IMG/VR virus record: IMGVR_UViG_3300032116_000204 | Location: 1 to 60,395 of that record | DNA: 60,395 nucleotides | Reading direction: 5' to 3' (one strand) | From: a virus | In this document: positions 17,824 to 25,429 of the stretch, one piece after another | How positions within the stretch are numbered: position 1 is the stretch's first letter | Layout: every line of letters begins with the position of its first letter | Notes under the pieces: model-generated | What the model was told of the DNA's origin: nothing | The model's database searches: none | The model's input: the letters and a program-made list of their open reading frames with translations, nothing else | Made by a program: the position numbers and the translations under genes

Positions 17824-18657
17824 TTACATGATGCTGGACTGCTTGAGTTTCTCTTCCACCTTCCTGCGGTATGCAGAATCCGACTGGTACCTGGGGTCCG
17901 ACATCGCAGCCACCAACTGAGCCGTCGACTCGAACTTCTCCCCGCCGGTCTTGGGCGCCTTGCCGCCGATCAGCTTGGGCTCACGACCCTCGGCAGCAGT
18001 GAACTTGGCATGCAGGCCAGCGATGGCCAGCTTCGCCACGTTTAGCGGCTGAGTGTTCACCACCTGGTTGAAGGCGTCCTGCTCCTCCTTGGGCAGGTTG
18101 TTGCCGGCCCACTGGATCATGGCGTTGTACTGCGCCTCACCGCCGTACTCCTCCTTGATGGCAGTGATCTCCTTGACGGTGAGCTGACTGTCCTGGGCGG
18201 CCTTGTAGTTCAGGCCAGCCAGGTAAGCATCCACCATGTCCCGGGTGAAGCCAGCCTCTTCGAGTTGGCCATAGTCACCCTCCTCGAGCTTGCCGCCTTG
18301 GGCGAACCGATCAGCCATCGACGTGAAGTCAATGTTCGACTCCTCCAATCGAGAGCCGATGAAGTCGCCGTAGATCTCCCGGGCATTGCTGGCCGGTGCC
18401 TCCGCCTCGTCGTTGGGTTCCTCTGCCTCTGGCTGATCATTGGCATCAGCTTCTGCTGCAGCAGGCGGCTTGGTCCCCTGGCCCAGCTTGGACTGCAGCT
18501 CCTTGTACGCCTTCTCCAGCTCCTCGACTGACTTGTACTTGCCAGCCAGCAGTTGATCTTCTGAGCCAGGCTGCTGCTCCAGGGCCTGCAGCATCTCCTG
18601 GTTCTCAGGCGACAGGGCAGGGGATTGCTCTTGGACGATGGTGATTGCTTCGGGCAT
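17824..18657 (-). CDS. Capsid assembly (scaffolding) protein
   Basis: A 277-residue acidic, Glu/Gln-rich helical protein between portal and capsid, the position of T7 gp9. The LLAGKYKSVEELEKAYKEL segment (residues ~45-63) is shared with the right-cassette protein (LLAGKFKSTEELERAYLEA) and is a recognisable landmark of cyanopodovirus scaffolds. Scaffold directs procapsid assembly and leaves before maturation. The start is immediately preceded on its strand by an ACCACCCACC leader motif also found before several early genes. Confidence 0.85.
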   Translation of the reverse strand: MPEAITIVQEQSPALSPENQEMLQALEQQPGSEDQLLAGKYKSVEELEKAYKELQSKLGQGTKPPAAAEADANDQPEAEEPNDEAEAPASNAREIYGDFIGSRLEESNIDFTSMADRFAQGGKLEEGDYGQLEEAGFTRDMVDAYLAGLNYKAAQDSQLTVKEITAIKEEYGGEAQYNAMIQWAGNNLPKEEQDAFNQVVNTQPLNVAKLAIAGLHAKFTAAEGREPKLIGGKAPKTGGEKFESTAQLVAAMSDPRYQSDSAYRRKVEEKLKQSSIM

Positions 18658-18666
18658 GGTGGGTGG

Positions 18667-18864
18667 TTACTTGATGGTGATAGTGCCATCCTTGTCGGTG
18701 GTCACGACAGGGATGGGTGCGGGTGCAGCCGGCTCCTTGCGCTCTACCTTCCCGATCACGATGTCTTCGGAAGGGCCGTGCTCGGGCACGCCGGACTCCT
18801 TGTTGATCACGGAGATCGGATCAGGCTGGGAGCTGTTCTCCTTCTGGGCTGTTGAGCGGGGCAT
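18667..18864 (-). CDS. Small hypothetical protein between portal and scaffold
   Basis: A 65-residue, proline- and charge-rich protein (MPRSTAQKENSSQPDP onset, ending TTDKDGTITIK) with no membrane segment. It overlaps the end of the portal gene by 44 bp and ends 9 bp before the scaffold start, so it belongs to the virion operon. The right cassette has no counterpart, because its portal and scaffold genes overlap directly. Function unknown. Confidence 0.6.
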   Translation of the reverse strand: MPRSTAQKENSSQPDPISVINKESGVPEHGPSEDIVIGKVERKEPAAPAPIPVVTTDKDGTITIK

Positions 18865-20512
18865 CGATCACTCCTCCTTCGGCAAGTTGTCGTTGGACGT
18901 ATCCATCGGCCAGTTTGGCTGCGGCCGGTGACTTGATGCCAGCCTGCATCATTTCTTGCTGCTGTTGCTGTTGCATCATCTGCTGCACAGCTTCCTCTTC
19001 AGCCTGCAGTTCCTCGGCTGACTTCACCAGATTGGTGGTGTCGATGGACTCCGACGCAGCCAGGCGCATCAGAGCCTCGGACACGTTGATGTACTTGGCC
19101 GTGGCCTCTGCGCCCAGGGCCTGGTTCACCACGGTGAGGAAGTCGACCAGCTTGTTGCGGTCGTCGCCGCGGCCAATGGCTTCGAGTCCGGTGACCGGCT
19201 TGGGGCTGACGACAGACTTGCCGTCCACCTTGGGGAAGGCAGCCAGCTTGCGTTGCTTGCGCATCAAGTGCATCAGCCTGCGCACCAAGGGCAGCTGCAG
19301 TTCCTGGGTCAGGATGGAGTACAGGCCGCCGACACCAGCCTCCAGTTCCTGTGACATGTAGCGGATCTCCTCCGCGGTCACTCGTTCACCTGGTCGCTGG
19401 ATGGCGGTGTTCAGCAGGAAGGCGAACTGCAGGCGCTCCTCAATCCGCTGGATCATCTGCATCACGATGTTGAAGTCCTGCCCCTTCTGGGACTGGATCA
19501 CTGTGACGTCGTTGGCATTGCCCTGAACGATGGCCCCGTTGGGTGCGTTCTGCAGGGTGCGTGGCCTGGTGGTGCCGTTGGGGTTGACCAGGAACAGGAT
19601 CTTGGCGGCAGCAGCAGAGCCCTCGAGCATGGCCCGGTACAGGCCCTCGAGTGCAATCAGGTCGCCGTAATACTCCTCGACGTAGCCCCTGCCGTACTCT
19701 TCACCATCCACACGGTTGAACCGCAGGGGAATCCAAGGCGACACGTCGGCATCGCACTGGCCATGGGTGCCAGGGATCTCCTTACCCATGGCTTCCTGGT
19801 ACCAGTGGCACTTGCCGTGCTCGAACTCGACGCAGGTGTAGAGCTTGATGGACTTCTTGCCGGGGTCTGCCTCGTACTCCTCGCCCTGGTCGACCCACAC
19901 CTCATTGAGGAAGTCATCAGGCAGGGCTTCGGGGTAGACCTCCTCCTCCACCAGGATCTGCACCACGTTCCCCATCGGGTCACGCACCAGGCAGAACCTG
20001 TTGAAGTGGATCACCTTGACGCCATCGGCATCCACGTACAGCAGGACGTTGCCGCCCACCAGCAGGTGCTTGAAGGCTTCGTGCATCGAGGCCCTGCCGT
20101 TGGCAGTCTCGAACACTGACATCACTGCATGCTCGACCTTGACCAGGGCGGCATCCAGTTCGGACTTCACCTCCGGCCCTTGCTCTGCAACACGCAGTGC
20201 CAGGTCGTCCACCTCCAACTTGAAGAAGGCGGAGTTGGGAGGGAACAGGGTGATGAGCAGCTTGCTGGCCAGGTAGTTACAGCCGCGTGCGCCCAGGGAT
20301 TGGTAGGGGGTACGCAGGCTGCCCTTCTCAGTGCCGCCCTCGTCAGGGATCAGACCAGGGATGGTGACCTTGCTGCAGTCCCGGGCCCGCTGCAGGAACG
20401 CATTGCGATCTGTCGACAGCTGGCCGTACCGGGCGGCTGCCTTGCCCTGTTCGCCATCCTCGCTGTAGGGCTTGGATTGCCGGTCGACGCTGGCGGTGAG
20501 GTTCAGTTCCAC
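18821..20512 (-). CDS. Portal (head-tail connector) protein (left cassette)
   Basis: A 563-residue protein of the T7 gp8 class (T7: 536). It has the typical order RYGQLSTDRNAFLQRARDC near the start, SLGARGCNYLASKLL (residues ~70-85), GNVLLYV, HFNRFCLVRDPMGNV, and later VDGEEYGRGYVEEYYGDL. The same sequence of landmarks occurs in the right-cassette portal at 57987-59618 (GIGARGVHNLASRLL, GNVLMYV, HLNRYVCRRDLMGNP, SPGYVEAA) at clearly lower identity. The dodecameric portal is the DNA entry and exit point and the docking site for terminase. The C-terminus is a Gln-rich run. Confidence 0.95.
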   Translation of the reverse strand: MELNLTASVDRQSKPYSEDGEQGKAAARYGQLSTDRNAFLQRARDCSKVTIPGLIPDEGGTEKGSLRTPYQSLGARGCNYLASKLLITLFPPNSAFFKLEVDDLALRVAEQGPEVKSELDAALVKVEHAVMSVFETANGRASMHEAFKHLLVGGNVLLYVDADGVKVIHFNRFCLVRDPMGNVVQILVEEEVYPEALPDDFLNEVWVDQGEEYEADPGKKSIKLYTCVEFEHGKCHWYQEAMGKEIPGTHGQCDADVSPWIPLRFNRVDGEEYGRGYVEEYYGDLIALEGLYRAMLEGSAAAAKILFLVNPNGTTRPRTLQNAPNGAIVQGNANDVTVIQSQKGQDFNIVMQMIQRIEERLQFAFLLNTAIQRPGERVTAEEIRYMSQELEAGVGGLYSILTQELQLPLVRRLMHLMRKQRKLAAFPKVDGKSVVSPKPVTGLEAIGRGDDRNKLVDFLTVVNQALGAEATAKYINVSEALMRLAASESIDTTNLVKSAEELQAEEEAVQQMMQQQQQQEMMQAGIKSPAAAKLADGYVQRQLAEGGVIDAPLNSPEGEQLPA

Positions 20513-20518
20513 TGGCTA

Positions 20519-21049
20519 TCAAGCGCCGGGGATGGACAAGCTGGTGCCACCGCCACCGGCCAGGCCCATGGCGTCAGTGCGGAACCGACGACGGCCGCGG
20601 CCCGTGGCCCTGACTTGCGGGGCAATCTCGAGAGAGGGCTTGGTGTCAGTGGCGCTGGGGTTGGGTGCTGGGGCAGGAGGCGCCTCGGCAATCCGCTTCT
20701 GTTCTGCAGCACGGGCAGCTGCTTCAGCCCTGGATTGTTCCAACTGTGCCCGCTGTTCAGCAGCTGCCGCCTCTTGGGCAGAGCGAAAGTCAGCCTGCTG
20801 CCTGGCGCTGGACTCTTGCTGGGCGCGGATGGCCTCAGCCTGGGCGGCACGTTGTGCGTTCATCTGCACCTCGTACTGCTGGCGGGCAGCCTCTTGTGCA
20901 GCACGCTGATCAGCCATCATCCGCTCCATGGCGGCCTGCTGCTGGGCTGCCTGCTCACGGGCTGCCTGCTCGGCACGGGTCTGAGCCGCGGCTTGATCAC
21001 GCTTGGCTTGCTCTGCTTGGTGCTGAGCCGCCCGCCCGCCTCCACACAT
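20519..21049 (-). CDS. Gln/Ala-rich coiled-coil protein upstream of portal
   Basis: A 176-residue protein starting MCGGGRAAQHQAEQAKRDQ and made mostly of Ala/Gln/Arg/Glu heptads, with a glycine-rich, low-complexity C-terminus (GGGGTSLSIPGA). The right cassette has two similar proteins (59621-60109 and 60112 to the edge) at the same place. Its position just upstream of the portal suggests a head-tail or core structural component. No known domain is recognised. Confidence 0.65.
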   Translation of the reverse strand: MCGGGRAAQHQAEQAKRDQAAAQTRAEQAAREQAAQQQAAMERMMADQRAAQEAARQQYEVQMNAQRAAQAEAIRAQQESSARQQADFRSAQEAAAAEQRAQLEQSRAEAAARAAEQKRIAEAPPAPAPNPSATDTKPSLEIAPQVRATGRGRRRFRTDAMGLAGGGGTSLSIPGA

Positions 21050-21051
21050 GG

Positions 21052-21231
21052 TTAATCCTCCTGCTGTTGCTCAAGATAAACGGCCTGCAACATGCGCACC
21101 ACGGAGCGTGATCCGACGTACATCCAAATCTCTCTGTCTGAAGCGTTGATGTCTGGGCACTTCTCGGGGAATAGCTCCTCGAGCTTCTTCACCAGAGCCT
21201 CATCAACAGGTGGGAACAGGTCGTCATCCAT
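21052..21231 (-). CDS. Small conserved-type protein upstream of the coiled-coil gene
   Basis: A 59-residue acidic protein (MDDDLFPPVDEALVKKLEEL onset, then DREIWMYVGSRSVVRMLQAV). It starts 8 bp inside the end of the exonuclease gene and ends 2 bp before the next ATG, which fits operon packing. The pattern of an acidic N-terminus followed by a helical DREIWMYxG segment resembles small proteins I recall near the portal in T7-like cyanophages. Function unknown. Confidence 0.65.
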   Translation of the reverse strand: MDDDLFPPVDEALVKKLEELFPEKCPDINASDREIWMYVGSRSVVRMLQAVYLEQQQED

Positions 21232-21982
21232 TGGCTTTCATCGCAGGGTCAGCATCGGGATCCCACAGGTGGACAGTCCCGGCATGGAAGTCATAGTCCC
21301 CGTACCGCAGGATGCGAGCCAGGCGTGCATTCAGCAGTGCGTCCTTGAAGGTCAGACCCTCCTTGCGGTAGGCGGCCACCACCTTCTCCCACATGTCCGG
21401 CAGAGTGCCGGCTTCACCCAGGATCTTGGCGGCCTTGGCTGGGCCCACGCCCTTGATGCCGGGGTAGTTGTCGGTCGAGTCACCTGTAAGGGCCTGTGTC
21501 ATCCACACCCTGTTGGCCTGGGCGGGATGGATAGTCTCCACCTCGTCGCCGGCAAGGAGTGAGCACGGGACTGTGCGCATGTCCTTGTCGATGGACACGA
21601 TGATCGGATCCTTGTACAGGCCACTGGTGGCGAGCAGGGCCATGGTGTCGTCAGCTTCCAGGCCGACGCAGGTGCGGCTTTCGTATTGCTCAGCTGTCCA
21701 CTTGCGGATGTCCCGCAGGCCCAGGGGTTTGCGCTTGCCAATGCGGTTGGCCTTGTACTCGGAGTGCAGTTCGTGCCGGAAGGTGGGGTAGTCCGAGAAG
21801 CACATCACCACGTCGTTGTGTCCGCTGACCTCACGCCAGTAGGACAGGCGCATGGTGATGTAGTCCTTCACGTCTGCCTGCTCGAGGTGAAGGGTGTTGA
21901 TCCATTCATCCCAGCGGATGTCGCATTCACATGCGGCGCAACCGGCATAGATCAGGTGGTCGGCGTCGATGAGCAGAGTCAT
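21224..21982 (-). CDS. 5'-3' exonuclease (T7 gp6-like, FLAP/PIN-type)
   Basis: A 252-residue protein when started at MTLLIDADHLIYAG, the ATG that overlaps the ThyX stop as ATGA. Metal-site landmarks of the 5'-nuclease family are visible: LIDADHLIY at the start, the GLEADDTMALL acidic cluster near residue 107, IIVSIDKDM near 126, and the helix-hairpin-helix-like TGDSTDNYPGIKGVGPAKA near 170. T7 gp6 removes RNA primers and degrades host DNA. Here it follows ThyX rather than a DNA polymerase. Confidence 0.92.
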   Translation of the reverse strand: MTLLIDADHLIYAGCAACECDIRWDEWINTLHLEQADVKDYITMRLSYWREVSGHNDVVMCFSDYPTFRHELHSEYKANRIGKRKPLGLRDIRKWTAEQYESRTCVGLEADDTMALLATSGLYKDPIIVSIDKDMRTVPCSLLAGDEVETIHPAQANRVWMTQALTGDSTDNYPGIKGVGPAKAAKILGEAGTLPDMWEKVVAAYRKEGLTFKDALLNARLARILRYGDYDFHAGTVHLWDPDADPAMKANG

Positions 21983-22611
21983 TCGTTGATCCAGTTGAGG
22001 GCGAGGGCGATGGCGGGGAACTTGGCCGCAAAGGCAGAGCGGCACTGCTTAGCGATGAGGCGGTGCTCCAGCTGTGTCTCGGGTCCACAGCGCAGCTCGA
22101 TGTAGTGGATCCAGCTGCGCAGGGTGCCATGCATGTACAGCGTGGTCGGGGTGCAGAGCGGCAGGATGCGGCGTGCTGTCTCCTTGGCCACGCCGGCGGC
22201 GAGCATGTCCTGGTAGGTGAGGTACATGTTGCGGATCAGTACAGCGGCCTGCGTGCTGAACCGCTGCTTCAGCTCCTCGGGTAGATCGTCGTGACTGGAC
22301 TGCCGGTTCTTTGAGTCCTGCCTGCGGAACGCGGGGATCTCAGCCAATGCAGTTTGTGCATAGCGGGTGCTGAACTCCTGGAAGGAGAACGACCTGTGTC
22401 GCAGGCACTGGGCAGCAATGTCCCGCTCGGTCTCGATCTTCAGGCACAGGCTGGCCATCTCGAATGGGGACCAGTGCTTGTGCTTAATCAGGTAGCTGAT
22501 CAGCCGGGGCGCAGTGTCGGGGTTGCCCTGGTTGGCTGGGTTGCTGACCCGGGCCATGTCGACGATGAGGCCCTCGGCATCAGGGGTGCAGTGGATGAAG
22601 GTGACAGTCAT
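21979..22611 (-). CDS. thyX: Flavin-dependent thymidylate synthase ThyX
   Basis: A 210-residue protein starting MTVTFIHCTPDAEG. The ThyX signature RHRSFSFQEFSTRY (pattern RHRxxSxxxxSxRY) lies at about residues 70-83, and HWSPFEMASLCLKIETERD is the usual preceding helix. ThyX makes dTMP from dUMP using FAD, NADPH and methylene-tetrahydrofolate and occurs in many cyanophages. ATGA overlaps couple it to the zinc-ribbon gene upstream and the exonuclease downstream, so it is expressed with the replication genes and probably supplies thymidylate for phage DNA. Confidence 0.95.
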   Translation of the reverse strand: MTVTFIHCTPDAEGLIVDMARVSNPANQGNPDTAPRLISYLIKHKHWSPFEMASLCLKIETERDIAAQCLRHRSFSFQEFSTRYAQTALAEIPAFRRQDSKNRQSSHDDLPEELKQRFSTQAAVLIRNMYLTYQDMLAAGVAKETARRILPLCTPTTLYMHGTLRSWIHYIELRCGPETQLEHRLIAKQCRSAFAAKFPAIALALNWINE

Positions 22612-22835
22612 GCGGGGTTGAAGGAGATGCGCTTGTAGTCGCTCTTGAGGGCAAGGCCAGTAAGGCCCTCGGAATCTCTGGTGTGGTTCAGGGCATAGGG
22701 GGGAAGGGGCACCTCCACCGTGTACCAGCCGTGGCCACAGACCCGGCACTTCTTCCGGCGGATGGTGGTACTGCTGCCGTCCTGCCTGGTCATGCCAGTG
22801 CGGATCAGGGTGCTATCGCATTCGGGGCACTTCAT
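22608..22835 (-). CDS. NrdR/Ogr-like zinc-ribbon protein
   Basis: A 75-residue protein beginning MKCPECDSTLIRTG, with a second pair in RRKKCRVCGHGWYTVEV. The CPEC...RxxxCxxCGxxxxTxE layout is that of the N-terminal zinc ribbon of NrdR, the repressor of ribonucleotide reductase genes; phage Ogr/Delta activators share a similar finger. The ATP-cone domain of NrdR is missing. It is wedged between primase-helicase (TGATG overlap) and ThyX (ATGA overlap), where a DNA polymerase would normally sit. A role in regulating nucleotide synthesis is plausible but inferred. Confidence 0.7.
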   Translation of the reverse strand: MKCPECDSTLIRTGMTRQDGSSTTIRRKKCRVCGHGWYTVEVPLPPYALNHTRDSEGLTGLALKSDYKRISFNPA

Positions 22836-24445
22836 CAGGTTCCGAAGTAGGTGGACATGGGTACGACCAGCCGGCCTGTGTCTTGGTCGTAGAGGAGCTT
22901 GTCGACCAGGCCGGTCTGGCCGCTGAAGCGGTTCTTGAGGACACGCAGCTGGAGCTCGTTGCGTTCAGCAGGGTCGCCCTGCTGGTTGCGCTCGGCACCG
23001 ATGCAGATGTCCGACAGCTGCGCAATGGCGTGGCTGCCCCTCAGCTGGGAGAGGGATGTCTGTGCCCCTTCCTCGTGGCCGCGGCCTTCCGGTCGCTTGA
23101 GGTGGGACACCAGGATCAGGCCGACACCTGTCTGCTCCACCAGCTGGCGCAGCTTGGTGCAGGTGACGTCGATGGCACGGCGCTCGTCCAGGTCAGAGAG
23201 GCCACTGATCACGATGGTCAAGTGATCGAGCACCACCATGTCGGCACCTTCGCCATCGGCCAGGTACCGGATCTTGTTGATCAGGTGGTCGGGGTCCATC
23301 GAACCGAAGTGGTCGTACAGGAAGCAGCGACCGGTGCCGAACACACGGTCGAAGCCATCCCGCATCTCCTCCTGTGTGACCAGGTTGGGGTCCAGGTGGA
23401 TGGGCTTGCCCAGCTCGAGGCCCACGATCCCCTGCATGGTCCGCTGGATGGATTCCTCAAGGGCGATGTAGCCCACCTTCAACCCGTTGCGCAGGAAGTG
23501 GTGGGCGATGTGCCTGCAGATGGATGACTTGCCGACACCGGAGCCGGCGGCCAGCGTCGTCATCTCCCCCTTGCGGAAGCCAAGGGTCATGCGATCCAGT
23601 TGCGGCCAGGGGTAGTTGCACACAGCGGTGGCACCGGGGCGGACCAGCTCATCCCACAGCTCGCTGGCGTTGACGATGCCATCAGGCCTGGATGGTGTGG
23701 CCTTCCACAGCAGGTCGCGGAGCTTGTCGCCCTCGCCTGCCTGGAGCATCTCGTTGGCGTCCTTGCGTGGCAGGTGGCAGATGGCCACCTTGCCCAGGGG
23801 TAGGACTGCCAGTGAATCCTCGGCGGCCTGGCGACCAGGCTCGTCGTTGTCAAAGCACAGGACAATGCGGCTGAACTGGCCCAGCCATTCGGCATTGGCG
23901 GCCAGGTACTTCTTGGCGGACTGCGCACCGTTGGGCAGGGACACCACGGGGAACTTGTTGCCCTGCACCTGCGAGACCGACATGCAGTCGATCTCACCCT
24001 CGGTCACCACGCAGAACAGGTTGCTGCCGCCGCCGTGGCCCTGGCGCCAGAGGTGCTGGCCCCAGAGCTGCATGTTGCTGGTATCACCCAGCCAGCGGAA
24101 CTTCTTGTCGGGGTATCGCAGGTGCTGAGCCACCCGATCTCCCTTCTTGTTCCGGTACTCAGCGACCTGGACGGTGGCGCCCTGGTGCATGGAGTAGCCG
24201 TAGTTGAACAGCTTGCAGGTGTCGAGGCTGATGCCCCTCTTCTCCAGTGGCTTGAGCTCTAGGAAGTCGAGAAGCGGCGTCGGTGGTGGCGCCATGGGTT
24301 GGATCCGTGGTGGGTGTGGGTCCTTCTTCGGCTGCTCTTGGTAGCCGCAGCCAAAGCAATGGAGATGGCCGTCGTCAAAGCGGGCGGCGTTGTCCTTGCT
24401 GTTGCACTCGGGACAGGGCTCGTGCTTCAGAAACTTGCTGGGCAT
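22835..24445 (-). CDS. DNA primase-helicase (T7 gp4-like)
   Basis: A 536-residue protein started at MPSKFLKHEPCPEC (T7 gp4: 566). In order: zinc-binding CPEC...CFGC (residues ~10-33), a TOPRIM primase core with VVTEGEIDCMS, then a RecA-like helicase with Walker A GSGVGKSS near residue 297, DMVVLDHLT as Walker B, and HLKRPEGRGHEEG in the DNA-binding loop region. It unwinds the replication fork and lays primers. The upstream endonuclease overlaps its start by 19 bp. Confidence 0.95.
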   Translation of the reverse strand: MPSKFLKHEPCPECNSKDNAARFDDGHLHCFGCGYQEQPKKDPHPPRIQPMAPPPTPLLDFLELKPLEKRGISLDTCKLFNYGYSMHQGATVQVAEYRNKKGDRVAQHLRYPDKKFRWLGDTSNMQLWGQHLWRQGHGGGSNLFCVVTEGEIDCMSVSQVQGNKFPVVSLPNGAQSAKKYLAANAEWLGQFSRIVLCFDNDEPGRQAAEDSLAVLPLGKVAICHLPRKDANEMLQAGEGDKLRDLLWKATPSRPDGIVNASELWDELVRPGATAVCNYPWPQLDRMTLGFRKGEMTTLAAGSGVGKSSICRHIAHHFLRNGLKVGYIALEESIQRTMQGIVGLELGKPIHLDPNLVTQEEMRDGFDRVFGTGRCFLYDHFGSMDPDHLINKIRYLADGEGADMVVLDHLTIVISGLSDLDERRAIDVTCTKLRQLVEQTGVGLILVSHLKRPEGRGHEEGAQTSLSQLRGSHAIAQLSDICIGAERNQQGDPAERNELQLRVLKNRFSGQTGLVDKLLYDQDTGRLVVPMSTYFGT

Positions 24446-24807
24446 GCGAACCAGGTGGTGGGTATGTGGCCTTCGCACCAGAGAAACCCATGCCGCTCGG
24501 CCCACTGCCAGTAGGTCAGGGCCTTGGGCGCACGGGATAGGCGCACGTCGGCGTTCTGGAAGCAGAGTCGGATGTCAAGCTCCGGGTGCTGCGCCTTGAC
24601 GGCCAACATCTTGCGACGGTCCTCGGGCGGGAAGTGCCCTTTGGTCTCAACCACCACCCCGTTGGGCAGACAGAAGTCCGGGGTGTATGTGGCTTCAATC
24701 CGGTAGAGAAGGGCCTGCTCCTCGTAGTTGAAGGGAAGGCCCCGCTTCTTCAATGAAGCAGCGACTGCTGCCTCGAACTTGGAGCGGTACTCAGAAGTCC
24801 GGAACAT
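24427..24807 (-). CDS. Endonuclease I (Holliday-junction resolvase, T7 gp3-like)
   Basis: A 126-residue protein starting MFRTSEYRSKFE; this internal ATG is chosen because the longer frame lies antisense-like within the SSB gene. It has the restriction-nuclease-fold core of phage endonuclease I: FEAAVAASLKKRG, YEEQALLYRI, then YTPDFCLPNGVVVETKG (the PD...ExK catalytic motif). T7 gp3 (149 residues) resolves branched DNA and helps degrade host DNA. It overlaps SSB upstream by 17 bp and primase-helicase downstream. Confidence 0.93.
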   Translation of the reverse strand: MFRTSEYRSKFEAAVAASLKKRGLPFNYEEQALLYRIEATYTPDFCLPNGVVVETKGHFPPEDRRKMLAVKAQHPELDIRLCFQNADVRLSRAPKALTYWQWAERHGFLWCEGHIPTTWFACPASF

Positions 24808-25429
24808 CTTCTGGGATGCTGGCGGTCGAGTCCCAGGGCACGGCTTCGCTGCTGACGCCCGGTGTCCAGCCTTCCTCCTGCCCGAATCCGAAGCTCTCGG
24901 CACTGCCGCCACCCTCCACCAGGTCGATGATCTGGACCGCACGCAGTCTGAGCGTGATGCCAGCACCGATGGCAGCTTGATAGAAGGGGCAGGCATCGAA
25001 GGAGATGCGACCCGTCGTGCCCGACCACATGCCCTTGATAGTGTCGCGGTCCTTGATGACACCACCCCGTGCATCGAACAGGGCAGGAGCAGCAGACCAT
25101 GCACGGCCATCACGGTCGATGCCCTTGGCTTTCATCTTGCTCTTGACCACGAAGTACGGGGTGCTGTCGATCTCCTCGTACCCATAGGGCAGATCGGACA
25201 GCTTGAACTTCTGGGTGGGGGCCTGTGCCTTCAGTGATTCCTTGTGCCTGGCCAGCAGGTCGTCCAGTTGACCGGCCACTGCATCAGCGGCAGTGGGGTC
25301 GAGCAGTCCGACGATCTTGTACACACCCTCAGGGTTGAACTTTGTCTCAGGTTCAATGAGCTTGGGATACTGAAACTTGCAGACAGGAGTGGTGACACGA
25401 ACCTTGTCGATGAGATTGAAGATGCTCAT
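24791..25429 (-). CDS. Single-stranded DNA-binding protein (T7 gp2.5-like)
   Basis: A 212-residue protein starting MSIFNLIDKVRVTTPVCKFQ, matching T7 gp2.5 in length (232) and layout: OB-fold beta-rich body with PYFVVKSKMKAKGIDRDGR, GRISFDACPFYQAAIGAGITL, and an acidic C-terminal tail ending SIPEDVPDF. The terminal aromatic after acidic residues is the hallmark through which gp2.5-type SSBs contact polymerase and helicase. Its ATG overlaps the RNA polymerase stop as ATGA. Confidence 0.9.
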   Translation of the reverse strand: MSIFNLIDKVRVTTPVCKFQYPKLIEPETKFNPEGVYKIVGLLDPTAADAVAGQLDDLLARHKESLKAQAPTQKFKLSDLPYGYEEIDSTPYFVVKSKMKAKGIDRDGRAWSAAPALFDARGGVIKDRDTIKGMWSGTTGRISFDACPFYQAAIGAGITLRLRAVQIIDLVEGGGSAESFGFGQEEGWTPGVSSEAVPWDSTASIPEDVPDF

